Part shown: in pieces, positions 9,115 to 18,419 of the stretch
How positions within the stretch are numbered: position 1 is the stretch's first letter
How the letters are laid out: the number at the start of each line of letters is the position of its first letter
Source of the DNA: Listeria welshimeri serovar 6b str. SLCC5334
Lineage (GTDB): Bacteria > Bacillota > Bacilli > Lactobacillales > Listeriaceae
Assembly: GCF_000060285.1 (NCBI RefSeq)
Contig: NC_008555.1
Coordinates: forward strand, 1,054,001 to 1,118,000
DNA length: 64,000 bases
Direction of reading: 5' to 3'
Made by a program: the position numbers and the translations under genes
Notes under the pieces: generated by a model
What the model saw: only the letters and a program-made list of their open reading frames with translations
What the model was told of the DNA's origin: nothing
Database searches by the model: none

Positions 9115-10323
9115 ATGCCAATGTTAAAACGAATATTAAAATCATATGATTATTTATTTATTGCAGTTTTTATAGTTCTGTGTTTATTTGGAATTATTAT
9201 GATATATAGTGCTAGCTGGTCTCTCGCTATTGGAAAAGATTTACCAGCAGATTTTTATTATGTGCGCCAAGTAAAAAACTTTATTATTAGTTTTATTTTC
9301 TTTGTGCTTTTTGCATTAGTTCCTTTTAAATTTTATCAAAACAATAAAGTATTGATGTTGATTGTTTTTGGATCAATTGGTGTTTTATTATTGATTTTTC
9401 TTGTAGGTAAGACCGTTAATAACGCAAATAGTTGGTTTGTTGTCGGGCCTCGTTCTCTTCAACCAGGGGAATTTGCGAAATTAGCAGTTATTATTTATAT
9501 GTCAGCGATTTATGCTAAAAAACAAAGCTATATTGATGATTTTAACCGTGGTGTATTGCCACCAATTTTCTTTTTGGCTTTTGTCTGCTTTTTAATAGCA
9601 ATTCAACCAGATACGGGAACTGCCTTTATTATTTTCTTAGTTGGTTGTTGTATTATCATTACTTCTGGAATGCGACTGCGAACGATTATGAAATTAATCG
9701 GAATTGGCATGGGTGTTATTATTGCGCTCACACTTATTTTGTTTGCATTACCAAAAGATGTTAGAAATGATATTGTTTCCCCTACAAAAGTAGCGCGTAT
9801 AACTACTTTTATGAATCCATTTGAGTACGCTGATAAGGAAGGACATCAATTAATTAATTCCTTTTATGCGATTGGTTCTGGGGGCGTTTCAGGACAAGGA
9901 CTTGGTGAAAGTGTCCAAAAATTAGGCTATTTACCAGAAGCACATACGGATTTCATTATTGCGGTGGTTGCGGAAGAGTTAGGCGTATTCGGTGTCATGT
10001 TTATCATTTTAGCGTTATTCTTTATCATTTTTAAAACAATAAGTACCGGTCTCAGGGCAAAAGACCCGTTTGCCTCCTTAATGTGTTACGGTATAGCTAG
10101 TTTGATTGCTATTCAAGCTTTTGTTAACTTAGGTGGCGCGAGTGGACTTATACCACTTACTGGTGTTACGCTACCTTTCATTAGTTACGGGGGTTCCTCA
10201 CTTATGGTACTGTCGATGATGCTTGGAATAGTTGCAAATATCTCTATGTTTAATAAATACCACCGTCTATATAATGCAGATGGTTCCAAACAAGTACAAA
10301 CTGTCAAAAAGAAAAGAAGATAA
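9115..10323 (+). CDS. ftsW: SEDS-family peptidoglycan polymerase FtsW
   Basis: The 402-residue protein has about ten membrane helices and the SEDS motifs, including PGEFAKL after helix 3, QPDTGTA, and EAHTDFIIAVVAEELG in the large outer loop before helix 8. It polymerises lipid II at the division septum with a partner class B PBP. I prefer FtsW over RodA because the ylaN-ftsW-pycA order is that of Bacillus ftsW. Start is ATG 9115 or ATG 9121; the ribosome site (AGGGATTGG) is weak for both. A TATAAT at 9060-9065 is a likely promoter. Confidence 0.9.
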   Translation: MPMLKRILKSYDYLFIAVFIVLCLFGIIMIYSASWSLAIGKDLPADFYYVRQVKNFIISFIFFVLFALVPFKFYQNNKVLMLIVFGSIGVLLLIFLVGKTVNNANSWFVVGPRSLQPGEFAKLAVIIYMSAIYAKKQSYIDDFNRGVLPPIFFLAFVCFLIAIQPDTGTAFIIFLVGCCIIITSGMRLRTIMKLIGIGMGVIIALTLILFALPKDVRNDIVSPTKVARITTFMNPFEYADKEGHQLINSFYAIGSGGVSGQGLGESVQKLGYLPEAHTDFIIAVVAEELGVFGVMFIILALFFIIFKTISTGLRAKDPFASLMCYGIASLIAIQAFVNLGGASGLIPLTGVTLPFISYGGSSLMVLSMMLGIVANISMFNKYHRLYNADGSKQVQTVKKKRR

Positions 10324-10329
10324 TTGATG

Positions 10330-10361
10330 AAGAAAAAGCTGTTTATACGGCTTTTTCTTTT
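10330..10361 (+). terminator. Terminator after ftsW
   Basis: The stem AGAAAAAGC / GCTTTTTCT is extended by a G-T wobble and followed by TTT. Confidence 0.8.
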
Positions 10362-10434
10362 GATATTTTACCGCATATTATTGGCACTTTGTAGCGGTTT
10401 TATTCGGGTTTTTGATTATTAAAAAAGAAAATAA

Positions 10435-10464
10435 TTTACATCTGATGGTATTTAATACTATAAT
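10435..10464 (+). promoter_or_regulatory. pycA promoter
   Basis: TTTACA and TATAAT lie 18 bp apart, about 120 bases before the start codon. The rest of the 264-base gap shows nothing else I recognise. Confidence 0.6.
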
Positions 10465-10587
10465 TGAAGTTATATACCGTTTTACAGCCTAAAAAAGGGG
10501 ATTATCATAATCGTATACATAGTTATTTTAACCGTTCTAGGCAATGTATAAGTATAGAACAGATCAGTGTTGGTTAGGAGGAAAAAA

Positions 10588-13500
10588 ATGAATCGAATTA
10601 AAAAAGTATTAGTAGCAAACCGCGGAGAGATTGCTATCCGAGTTATGCGTGCATGTACTGAACTCAAAATCAAAACAGTGGCTATTTATTCGCAAGAAGA
10701 TACTGGAAGTTTTCACCGGTATAAATCAGATGAAGCTTATCTGGTTGGAGCAGGGAAAAAGCCTATTGATGCGTATCTAGATATCGAAAACATCATTGAA
10801 ATTGCTAAAGAATCTGGTGCAGATGCGATTCATCCGGGATATGGTTTCTTGTCCGAAAACATTGAATTTGCTCGTCGTTGTGAGCAAGAAGGCATTATTT
10901 TCGTTGGTCCTAAATCAAAACACCTAGATATGTTTGGCGATAAAATCAAAGCAAAAGAACAGGCTCTACTTGCTGATATTCCAGTTATTCCAGGTAGTAA
11001 TGGACCTGTTGCTGGTATTAAAGAAGTGGAAGAATTTGGTGATAAGAACGGTTACCCATTAATGATTAAAGCTTCCCTTGGTGGCGGCGGTCGTGGTATG
11101 CGTGTTGTTGAATCAAAAGAGCATGTTAAAGAAAGCTTTGAACGCGCATCCTCAGAAGCAAAAGCTGCATTTGGAAACGATGAAGTATATGTAGAAAAAT
11201 GTGTAATGAATCCAAAACATATTGAAGTACAAATTCTTGGTGATACACATGGTAACATCGTTCACTTATTTGAACGTGATTGTTCTATTCAACGTCGCCA
11301 TCAAAAAGTAGTTGAAGTAGCTCCTTGTAATGCGATTACATCCGAACTACGTAACCGTATTTGTGACGCTGCAGTAAAACTAATGAAAAATGTTGATTAC
11401 ATTAATGCTGGAACAGTAGAATTTTTAGTTGAAGGCGATGATTTTTATTTTATCGAAGTAAATCCTCGTGTTCAAGTTGAGCATACAATTACTGAAATGA
11501 TTACAGGGATTGATATCGTTCAATCACAATTATTCATAGCAGATGGTTATGCTTTACATGACCAACTAGTGGCTATTCCTAAGCAAGAAGATATCCATAT
11601 TCACGGTTCTGCAATTCAAAGCCGTATTACTACGGAAGATCCGCTTAATAACTTTATGCCAGATACTGGTCGAGTAGATACGTATCGTTCTACAGGTGGA
11701 TTTGGTGTTCGTTTGGATGCAGGAAATGGCTTCCAAGGAACAGTAGTGACACCGTTTTATGATTCTTTACTTGTAAAATTATGTACTTGGGGAATGACAT
11801 TTGAACAAGCAACACGCAAAATGCGTCGTAACTTAATTGAATTCCGTATCCGTGGTGTGAAAACGAATATTCCTTTCTTATTAAATGTTGTTCGTCATCC
11901 AGATTTTGCAAGTGGTAATTATAATACAAGCTTTATCGATACGACACCAGAACTATTTAAATTCCCTCATATTCGCGATCGTGGTACAAAAACATTGCGT
12001 TATATTGGGAATGTAACTGTAAATGGGTTCCCAGGAATTAAGCATCGTGATAAACCTGTGTATGCAGAACCTCGTTTGCCAAAAATTCCATATGGATCAG
12101 AAATTGCTCCGGGAACAAAACAAATTTTGGATGCAAAAGGGCCAGAAGGTATAGTAGACTGGGTGAAAAAACAAGAAGAAGTGCTTTTAACAGATACTAC
12201 ACTTCGGGATGCGCATCAATCTTTACTTGCTACTCGTGTCCGTTCCAAAGATATTTTCCAAATAGCAGATTCGATGGCCCACTTATTACCTAACATGTTC
12301 TCCTTTGAGATGTGGGGCGGGGCGACTTTTGACGTGGCTTATCGCTTTTTAAATGAAGATCCATGGGTGCGTCTAGAAACACTTAGAAAACAAATTCCAA
12401 ATGTGATGTTCCAAATGCTACTCCGCGGGGCTAATGCAGTCGGATATAAAAACTATCCTGATAATGTTATTCGCGAATTCGTTAAACAATCCGCACAATC
12501 TGGTGTCGACGTCTTCCGTGTGTTTGACAGCTTAAACTGGATTAAGGGTATGGAAGTGTCAATTGATGCTGTTCGTGAAGCAGGGAAGGTTGTAGAGGCC
12601 GCTATTTGCTACACTGGAGATATTGATGATGACACAAGAACGAAATATACGATTGACTATTATAAAGATATGGCAAAAGAGCTAGTTGCTCAAGGTACTC
12701 ATATTTTAGGCATTAAAGATATGGCTGGTCTGTTAAAACCACAAGCTGCTTATCGATTAATCAATGAACTAAAAGATACCGTAGATGTTCCAATCCACTT
12801 GCATACACATGATACAAGCGGCAATGGTATTTATACCTATGCAGCAGCTGTTAGTGCGGGAGTCGACATTGTTGATGTTGCTTCCAGTGCAATGAGTGGA
12901 GCAACAAGTCAACCAAGTATGACAGGTCTTTATTATGGGCTGGTTAATGGTAATCGCCAAACGAACCTTGATGCGCACAATTCTCAAATTATTAATCATT
13001 ACTGGGAAGATGTTCGTCATTATTACAAAGACTTTGACAATGCGCTTAACTCACCACAAACTGAAGTATACATTCACGAAATGCCAGGTGGTCAATATAC
13101 TAATCTGCAACAACAAGCAATTGCAGTTGGTTTAGGTGATCGTTGGGATGAAGTAAAAGAAATGTATACTATAGTAAACCAAATGTTTGGCGATATCGTT
13201 AAAGTAACACCTTCTTCTAAAGTTGTTGGAGATCTGGCATTATTCATGGTCCAAAATGAACTTACTGAAGAAGATGTATACGAAAAAGGCGATACAATTG
13301 ATTTCCCTGATTCTGTTATTGAATTCTTTATGGGTGAAATTGGTCAACCATATGGCGGCTTCCCAGAAAAGTTACAAAAACTTGTACTCAAAGGACGTAC
13401 ACCACTTACGGATCGTCCAGGAGCTTTAATGGAGCCAGTTAATTTTCTTGATGTCAAAGCAGAGTTAAAAGAAAAAATGGGTTATGAACCAACTGAAAAA

Positions 13501-14028
13501 GATGTTATTTCCTATATCTTGTATCCAAAAGTATTCCTAGATTATCAGGAAATGATTAACAAATATGGTGATGTAACCGTTCTTGATACGCCGACTTTCT
13601 ACAAGGGTATGCGTTTAGGTGAAACAATTGAAGTAGAACTTGAAAAAGGGAAAATCCTTCTAATCAAATTAAACTCTATTGGTGAACCAATTGCGGATGG
13701 AACGCGTGTTATCTATTTTGAACTAAATGGACAACCACGTGAGATTAATATTCAAGATATGAATGTTCAATCAACTGTTATTGCACGCCGTAAAATTGAT
13801 ACGACGAACCCAGAACATGTTGGAGCAACTATGACAGGTTCAGTAATTCAAGTAGTCGTGAAAAAAGGCGATTCTGTGAAAAAAGGTGATCCATTACTAA
13901 TCACAGAAGCAATGAAAATGGAAACAACTATTCAAGCACCTTTCGACGGAGAAGTCAGCAGTATTTATGTATCTGACGGCGATACAATCGAATCAGGTGA
14001 TTTATTAATTGAAGTTAACAGAATCTAA
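10588..14028 (+). CDS. pycA: Pyruvate carboxylase
   Basis: The 1146-residue biotin enzyme makes oxaloacetate from pyruvate, ATP and bicarbonate. It is essential to Listeria because its TCA cycle is split. Domains run in order: biotin carboxylase (1-460; Gly-rich ATP loop SLGGGGRGMR), carboxyltransferase (about 530-800; DTTLRDAHQS, the metal-site HLHTHDT), the PYC/OADA domain, and a C-terminal biotinyl domain with the biotinylated lysine in EAMKMET about 35 residues from the end. ATG 10588 follows AGGAGGA; an upstream GTG frame is not supported. Listeria PycA is known to be inhibited by c-di-AMP; that is family knowledge, not visible here. Confidence 0.97.
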   Translation: MNRIKKVLVANRGEIAIRVMRACTELKIKTVAIYSQEDTGSFHRYKSDEAYLVGAGKKPIDAYLDIENIIEIAKESGADAIHPGYGFLSENIEFARRCEQEGIIFVGPKSKHLDMFGDKIKAKEQALLADIPVIPGSNGPVAGIKEVEEFGDKNGYPLMIKASLGGGGRGMRVVESKEHVKESFERASSEAKAAFGNDEVYVEKCVMNPKHIEVQILGDTHGNIVHLFERDCSIQRRHQKVVEVAPCNAITSELRNRICDAAVKLMKNVDYINAGTVEFLVEGDDFYFIEVNPRVQVEHTITEMITGIDIVQSQLFIADGYALHDQLVAIPKQEDIHIHGSAIQSRITTEDPLNNFMPDTGRVDTYRSTGGFGVRLDAGNGFQGTVVTPFYDSLLVKLCTWGMTFEQATRKMRRNLIEFRIRGVKTNIPFLLNVVRHPDFASGNYNTSFIDTTPELFKFPHIRDRGTKTLRYIGNVTVNGFPGIKHRDKPVYAEPRLPKIPYGSEIAPGTKQILDAKGPEGIVDWVKKQEEVLLTDTTLRDAHQSLLATRVRSKDIFQIADSMAHLLPNMFSFEMWGGATFDVAYRFLNEDPWVRLETLRKQIPNVMFQMLLRGANAVGYKNYPDNVIREFVKQSAQSGVDVFRVFDSLNWIKGMEVSIDAVREAGKVVEAAICYTGDIDDDTRTKYTIDYYKDMAKELVAQGTHILGIKDMAGLLKPQAAYRLINELKDTVDVPIHLHTHDTSGNGIYTYAAAVSAGVDIVDVASSAMSGATSQPSMTGLYYGLVNGNRQTNLDAHNSQIINHYWEDVRHYYKDFDNALNSPQTEVYIHEMPGGQYTNLQQQAIAVGLGDRWDEVKEMYTIVNQMFGDIVKVTPSSKVVGDLALFMVQNELTEEDVYEKGDTIDFPDSVIEFFMGEIGQPYGGFPEKLQKLVLKGRTPLTDRPGALMEPVNFLDVKAELKEKMGYEPTEKDVISYILYPKVFLDYQEMINKYGDVTVLDTPTFYKGMRLGETIEVELEKGKILLIKLNSIGEPIADGTRVIYFELNGQPREINIQDMNVQSTVIARRKIDTTNPEHVGATMTGSVIQVVVKKGDSVKKGDPLLITEAMKMETTIQAPFDGEVSSIYVSDGDTIESGDLLIEVNRI

Positions 14029-14041
14029 AAACATACATGAT

Positions 14042-14160
14042 TAACGGGTGGGAATATGATGCTAATTAAAGTGCTAAACTTTAAAAATCGAGAAGATAAA
14101 CGTGAGAATATAGACGTTTTTCCCAGATTTATTAGTGTTATATTTCCCACCCGTTTTTTC
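14042..14160 (+). terminator. Long-arm terminator after pycA
   Basis: AACGGGTGGGAATAT pairs with ATATTTCCCACCCGTT, separated by about 85 bases that can form smaller hairpins (for example CTAATTAA with TTATTAG), and is followed by TTTTTTC. The wide loop is unusual for a simple terminator. Confidence 0.65.
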
Positions 14161-14181
14161 TGAAAAAAGGAGAATATACAT

Positions 14182-15075
14182 ATGAAATGGTTTAAAGGAA
14201 TTGCTGTCGTTTTATTATTAGCTATCTTAACGGCTTGCGGAAATACTGAAGTAAAAGAAGTAAATAAACAACCTGAAGAAATCAAAGTGAAAGATGCGAC
14301 CGGTGAAACAATCACTTTGAAAAAAGAACCAACTAAAATAGTCTCCTTAATACCAAGTAATACAGAAATCTTATTTTCATTAGGCCTTGGTGATGAAGTG
14401 AAGGGCGTATCTGCATATGACGATTATCCAAAAGAAGCTCAAAAAATAGAAAAAGTAACTTCTACTACAGTTGATACAGAGAAAATTATTGCACTTAAAC
14501 CTGATTTAGTTTTAGGTCATGAATCTATGCTTGCCACAGAAAAAGATGCTTATCAATTACTGAAAGATGCGGGAGTTAACGTTTTTGTTGTACCAAACGC
14601 AACTAATTTAAAAGAAACAGAAAAATCTATTGCCACAATTGGGGAACTAACTGGCAAAGAAAAAGAAGCATCAAAAGTGACCGATTCCATGGAAAAACAA
14701 AAGAAAGAAATCGAAAAGAAAGCAAAAGAATTAAAAACATCTCCAAAAGTATGGATTGAAATTAGTCCAGATTTATATACAGCTGGTAAAGGGACTTTTA
14801 TGGACGAAATGTTAGAACTTGCTGGTGGTACTAATATCGTTACTGAATCAGGGTTTATTCCTTATAACGAAGAAAAAGTTGTCGAATTGAATCCGGATAT
14901 TATCTTATCTGTCTATCCAGATGCTAAATCAACTATTTTAAAACGTACCGCATGGAAAGATATTCCAGCCGTAAAAAATGATCAAATTTATGAAATGGAT
15001 GCAAATAAATTAAGTCGTCCAGGACCAAGATTACTTGAAGGCGCAGCGGATATTCAAGCGGTTCTTGGAAACTAA
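14182..15075 (+). CDS. Substrate-binding lipoprotein, class III (iron/cobalamin type)
   Basis: The 297-residue protein has a lipoprotein signal with lipobox LTAC (Cys about residue 20) and a Peripla_BP_2 fold: KIVSLIPSNTEILFSLGLGD near the N-terminus, a long helix of Lys/Glu repeats in the middle (about 165-190) and VVELNPDIILS near the end. Such proteins deliver ferric siderophores, haem or cobalamin to a permease. No permease or ATPase gene is adjacent, so it must pair with a transporter elsewhere or act alone. The ATG has AAAAGGAG upstream. No Fur box is seen in its leader. Confidence 0.85.
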   Translation: MKWFKGIAVVLLLAILTACGNTEVKEVNKQPEEIKVKDATGETITLKKEPTKIVSLIPSNTEILFSLGLGDEVKGVSAYDDYPKEAQKIEKVTSTTVDTEKIIALKPDLVLGHESMLATEKDAYQLLKDAGVNVFVVPNATNLKETEKSIATIGELTGKEKEASKVTDSMEKQKKEIEKKAKELKTSPKVWIEISPDLYTAGKGTFMDEMLELAGGTNIVTESGFIPYNEEKVVELNPDIILSVYPDAKSTILKRTAWKDIPAVKNDQIYEMDANKLSRPGPRLLEGAADIQAVLGN

Positions 15076-15357
15076 TTCTTTGATAATTACAGATGGAGCT
15101 TTACAAAAAACAACTTTTAAGGTAATTTAACATAGGGTGTATTTTTTTACTGAATAATATCAGTGGATTAATTCGTCTAATTTCAGAAACAATTTACACA
15201 AAGAAGATGATGCACACACAGCAAGTAAAAGGCAGCCCAGATAACAATAAATACTAACAAAGTGTATTTGGTTTTTAAGTGGAGGAGTTGCCTATAAGAA
15301 TAAAGTGAGCAGAAACTGGTTGGAAAACCATATTATTTTTCGGGAAGAAGTGTTTTT

Positions 15358-16161
15358 GTGAAACAGGTTATGGAAGTTATTAAAGAACAAGTTAAAAATT
15401 TACCAATGATATTTCGTATCGCTCGCTATGAAGATAAAGCTACGTATCAAAGCCATTATTTAGGATTAGCTTGGCAGATTTTAAATCCATTAATTCAAAT
15501 TGCAATTTATTACTTTGTGTTTGGATTTGCGATGAAAGCCAAATCTGGATCAGATGCTAGTTATATTGAATGGATGCTTGCAGGGATTATTCCTTGGTTC
15601 TTCATTAGTGCGGTTATTTTACAAGGTGCGAATAGTATTTATAATAAAATAAGTATGGTTTCAAAAATGAATTTCCCAATGAGTATTCTACCTAATATAA
15701 CCATTGTTTCTAATTTAACAAGTTATTTTACGATGATGCTGATTTTATTAGGATTGTTTGCGATTAATGGAACACCTATTACCATTTATTGGGGACAATA
15801 TTTGTATTACTTTGTTGCAATGATTGCCTTCTTATATAGTGTGACATTGTTTAATGCAACTATTAGTGTTTTGGTGAGAGATTATTATATTATGCTACAG
15901 TCAGTCATGCGAGTACTTTTCTATATGTCTGGTATTGTATGGAATTTAGAAACAATGTTGCCACAATGGTTGGTTGATTTATTAAAATTAAATCCAATAT
16001 ATTATGTTGTAAACGGCTTTAGAGAGACCTTTTTAATGCATAAAGGTTTTTGGGAATCGCCTTCTTATACAATGTACTTTTGGTTAATAACAATTGTATT
16101 GCTTTTTGTTGGAGCGACACTACACATGAAATTCCGCGAACGTTTCGTGGATTATTTATAG
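15358..16161 (+). CDS. tarG: Teichoic acid ABC exporter, permease TarG/TagG
   Basis: The 267-residue permease has six predicted helices and the ABC-2 export pattern, with YLGLAWQILNPLIQI at the cytoplasmic N-terminus and KLNPIYYVVNGFRE before the last helices. With TarH it moves undecaprenyl-linked wall teichoic acid across the membrane. The start is read as GTG 15358, but its ribosome site (GGGAAGAAG) is modest; ATG 15370 is an alternative. The 282-base region upstream holds a good GGAGGAG at about 15282 with no convincing ORF behind it. Confidence 0.93.
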   Translation: MKQVMEVIKEQVKNLPMIFRIARYEDKATYQSHYLGLAWQILNPLIQIAIYYFVFGFAMKAKSGSDASYIEWMLAGIIPWFFISAVILQGANSIYNKISMVSKMNFPMSILPNITIVSNLTSYFTMMLILLGLFAINGTPITIYWGQYLYYFVAMIAFLYSVTLFNATISVLVRDYYIMLQSVMRVLFYMSGIVWNLETMLPQWLVDLLKLNPIYYVVNGFRETFLMHKGFWESPSYTMYFWLITIVLLFVGATLHMKFRERFVDYL

Positions 16162-16173
16162 GAGGTTAGACAG

Positions 16174-17184
16174 ATGGATAAAAATATTAAAGTATCATTT
16201 AAACATGTGTCAAAAGAATATGACCTCTATCAAAATAAATCAGATAAGATTAAAGGCTTATTCATGCCAAAAAGCCAAAAAATGCAATCTTTTTGGGCTT
16301 TAAGAGATGTCTCTTTTGATGTTCATGATGGTGAAACTGTTGGACTTATTGGTATTAATGGTTCCGGGAAATCTACCATTTCTAGCATTATGTCTGGCGT
16401 AATCCCTCCAACTCAGGGTGAAGTTATTATTAACGGGGAGACCTCATTAATTGCTATTGCTGTTGGTTTAAAAGGTCCACTTACTGGCTATGAAAATATT
16501 CGATTGAAGTTACTTATGCATGGTATGAAGAGTTCTCAAATTAACAAGTTAATGCCAAGTATTATTGAATTTGCTGATATTGGCGATTTTATTAATCAAC
16601 CTATTAAAAACTATTCTAGTGGTATGCGTTCTCGTCTTGGATTTGCGATTTCTGTGCATACTAATCCAGATATTTTAGTCATTGATGAAGCTTTGTCAGT
16701 CGGTGATCAAACTTTCTATCAAAAATGTGTAAATAAAATCAATGAATTTAAAGCGCGGGGTAAAACAATAGTGTTTGTCAGCCACTCGCTTGGTCAAATG
16801 AAAAGTTTATGTGATAGAATTATTTGGATGCATCATGGTGAAATACGCGAAATGGGGGAAGCTAAGGAAGTTGCCCAAAAATATGATGAGTTTGTAAAAT
16901 GGTTCAATCAACAGCCAAATGACTATAAGAAAAAATACCAAAAAGAACATAAAGAAAACCAAAAAGCACCTCAGAAAAAGGTTTACCCTAATCCTAATGC
17001 TAATAAATACCGTTTAACACTTTTTGATAAGTGCTTTTTGACAGTATTAATTGTATTAACGATTTTATTCGGAACATTAGTGGGAACAGGTAAATCATTT
17101 AAAGGATTGATTAGCGAGGGTTCTGACACCCATATAGAAAAAATCGTTCAATTAGATACTAATCAATTAAAAACAAAATCATAA
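16174..17184 (+). CDS. tarH: Teichoic acid ABC exporter, ATPase TarH/TagH
   Basis: The 336-residue protein has an ATPase domain in residues 1-250: Walker [10 protein letters not shown], signature YSSGMRS, Walker [10 protein letters not shown] and switch His in FVSHS. It is followed by a basic linker and a single membrane helix (about 288-308, [16 protein letters not shown]), with a short tail outside. The C-terminal membrane extension is typical of Gram-positive TagH rather than of O-antigen exporters. The gene starts 12 bases after tarG with GGAGG in front and ends in a strong terminator. Confidence 0.93.
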   Translation: MDKNIKVSFKHVSKEYDLYQNKSDKIKGLFMPKSQKMQSFWALRDVSFDVHDGETVGLIGINGSGKSTISSIMSGVIPPTQGEVIINGETSLIAIAVGLKGPLTGYENIRLKLLMHGMKSSQINKLMPSIIEFADIGDFINQPIKNYSSGMRSRLGFAISVHTNPDILVIDEALSVGDQTFYQKCVNKINEFKARGKTIVFVSHSLGQMKSLCDRIIWMHHGEIREMGEAKEVAQKYDEFVKWFNQQPNDYKKKYQKEHKENQKAPQKKVYPNPNANKYRLTLFDKCFLTVLIVLTILFGTLVGTGKSFKGLISEGSDTHIEKIVQLDTNQLKTKS

Positions 17185-17226
17185 AAAAAAGCTTCTTACT
17201 ATTTATTAGTAAGAAGCTTTTTCTTA
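17185..17226. terminator. Bidirectional terminator between tarH and the DUF6270 gene
   Basis: A perfect 10-bp stem (GCTTCTTACT / AGTAAGAAGC) has A8 before and T5 after it. Confidence 0.92.
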
Positions 17227-18339
17227 ATTAGTTGATTTTCTTTTCTCACGTTCAGTAATGTAAATCATTTCTCGGAAGAAATCTTTATAGTAGCCAGACT
17301 CAAAGTGAGAGAATGAATGACCGAACGGATAATAGTAATCTCCAATATAAGGTTTTTTAGTAAAATCAATCACTTGAGCAGTAGGTACTTTAGCTAAGAA
17401 ATAGTTATTTAAGCGATCCCAGAAATAATTATTTCGCTCAATGCGCATTTTGATTTTATACTCTTGAACGGTGCCATTTTTATCATAATATTTTGTTGTA
17501 AATCCACCTTTATTCAAAATAATTCGTTCAGCAGGCATTATAGTTAGAAGTTTTTCAATAAACTTATCTGCATAGGTCGTCCACTCTTGGAAGAAAGCAT
17601 CATTATTTGAATGATCTAGTAATCTTTTAATTGGTAAATCATTTAAGATTCCAGTTTGTTCCATAATATAAGATAAGCTAAGAATTTCTCCACCTTCTAA
17701 CCATAGTGGCCCACGTAACACATCAGGGTAAAAATCTAAAAGCAAGTAATCAGAATTAGATTTTTCAAGTTTTTCGAAAAAGCCTTTATTTAAATCGTCC
17801 TGAACAGTTCTGCGCTCATTGTTTGTCATATTACCATACTTTTCAAGGTCCACGCCTTTGTATGGTTCAGAAAGGACACTAAAAATAGAAGTGTGTGATT
17901 GTGTGAAAGTAACTTCAAAGAATCGTTTGTAATCAGGATTAAAATAACGTGATGAGTTAAAGGCGTTTCTACTAAAACAAGATCCCATAACTGCTATTTT
18001 TAATGGATTATTATTTGATTCAGGTGCTGGAATTGTATTGATGGAAAGATTTTGAGCGCCATTTTTTAAAATTCTAGCTTGGAATGGGCTATCAAAGACA
18101 TCATGGTATTTATTTTTAGATAAATCAACTGTATTTGGTATGAAGATAGGTAAATCAGGTTCACCTGTTGAACGAATAAAGAAATCCCAAATACCATTTT
18201 CTTTGTTGATATTGCCAGTCAGAAATTCATTACGAGAGATAATAGTTTCGGATTTTAGTAATCCTTTTTTTATTGGGAAAACTTGTTCAAAGTAATATTC
18301 AAATAGTTTTGCTTTATTATCACGACGTTTAATGACCAA
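17224..18339 (-). CDS. DUF6270, SGNH-hydrolase-like protein
   Basis: The 371 residues from TTG 18339 contain a block-I-like AVMGSCFSRNAF (nucleophile candidate Ser or Cys, about residue 121) and a C-terminal GHSFSHFESGYYKDFF with His in the place of an SGNH block V. This fits the DUF6270 group, whose members often sit in surface-polysaccharide loci; an esterase or acyl-transfer role on teichoic acid is inference. The frame stays coding-like for 27 codons above the TTG (to about 18420), yet there is no ATG, GTG or TTG in that stretch. The true start is therefore unclear: it may be a rare start codon or a lost one. It follows the 277-residue gene directly, with AGGAG at 18428-18424. Confidence 0.7.
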   Translation of the reverse strand: MVIKRRDNKAKLFEYYFEQVFPIKKGLLKSETIISRNEFLTGNINKENGIWDFFIRSTGEPDLPIFIPNTVDLSKNKYHDVFDSPFQARILKNGAQNLSINTIPAPESNNNPLKIAVMGSCFSRNAFNSSRYFNPDYKRFFEVTFTQSHTSIFSVLSEPYKGVDLEKYGNMTNNERRTVQDDLNKGFFEKLEKSNSDYLLLDFYPDVLRGPLWLEGGEILSLSYIMEQTGILNDLPIKRLLDHSNNDAFFQEWTTYADKFIEKLLTIMPAERIILNKGGFTTKYYDKNGTVQEYKIKMRIERNNYFWDRLNNYFLAKVPTAQVIDFTKKPYIGDYYYPFGHSFSHFESGYYKDFFREMIYITEREKRKSTN

Positions 18340-18419
18340 TTGACAATTTGTGAATTTTTTTGGAAGTGAAAATTGTAGTTCAATTTGATTTTCATCCTCT
18401 TCAAAAGAAACAACGCTAA

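Noticed and set aside
12769-13020. Antisense open frames within pycA, typA, guaA and other long genes
   Set aside because: They lack ribosome sites and mirror the codon pattern of the real gene; treated as shadows.
15270-15361. GGAGGAG at about 15282 with a short frame ending at the tarG start
   Set aside because: The only start codon with reasonable spacing gives about six residues, and the longer frame lacks a start near the site; not convincing as a peptide gene.
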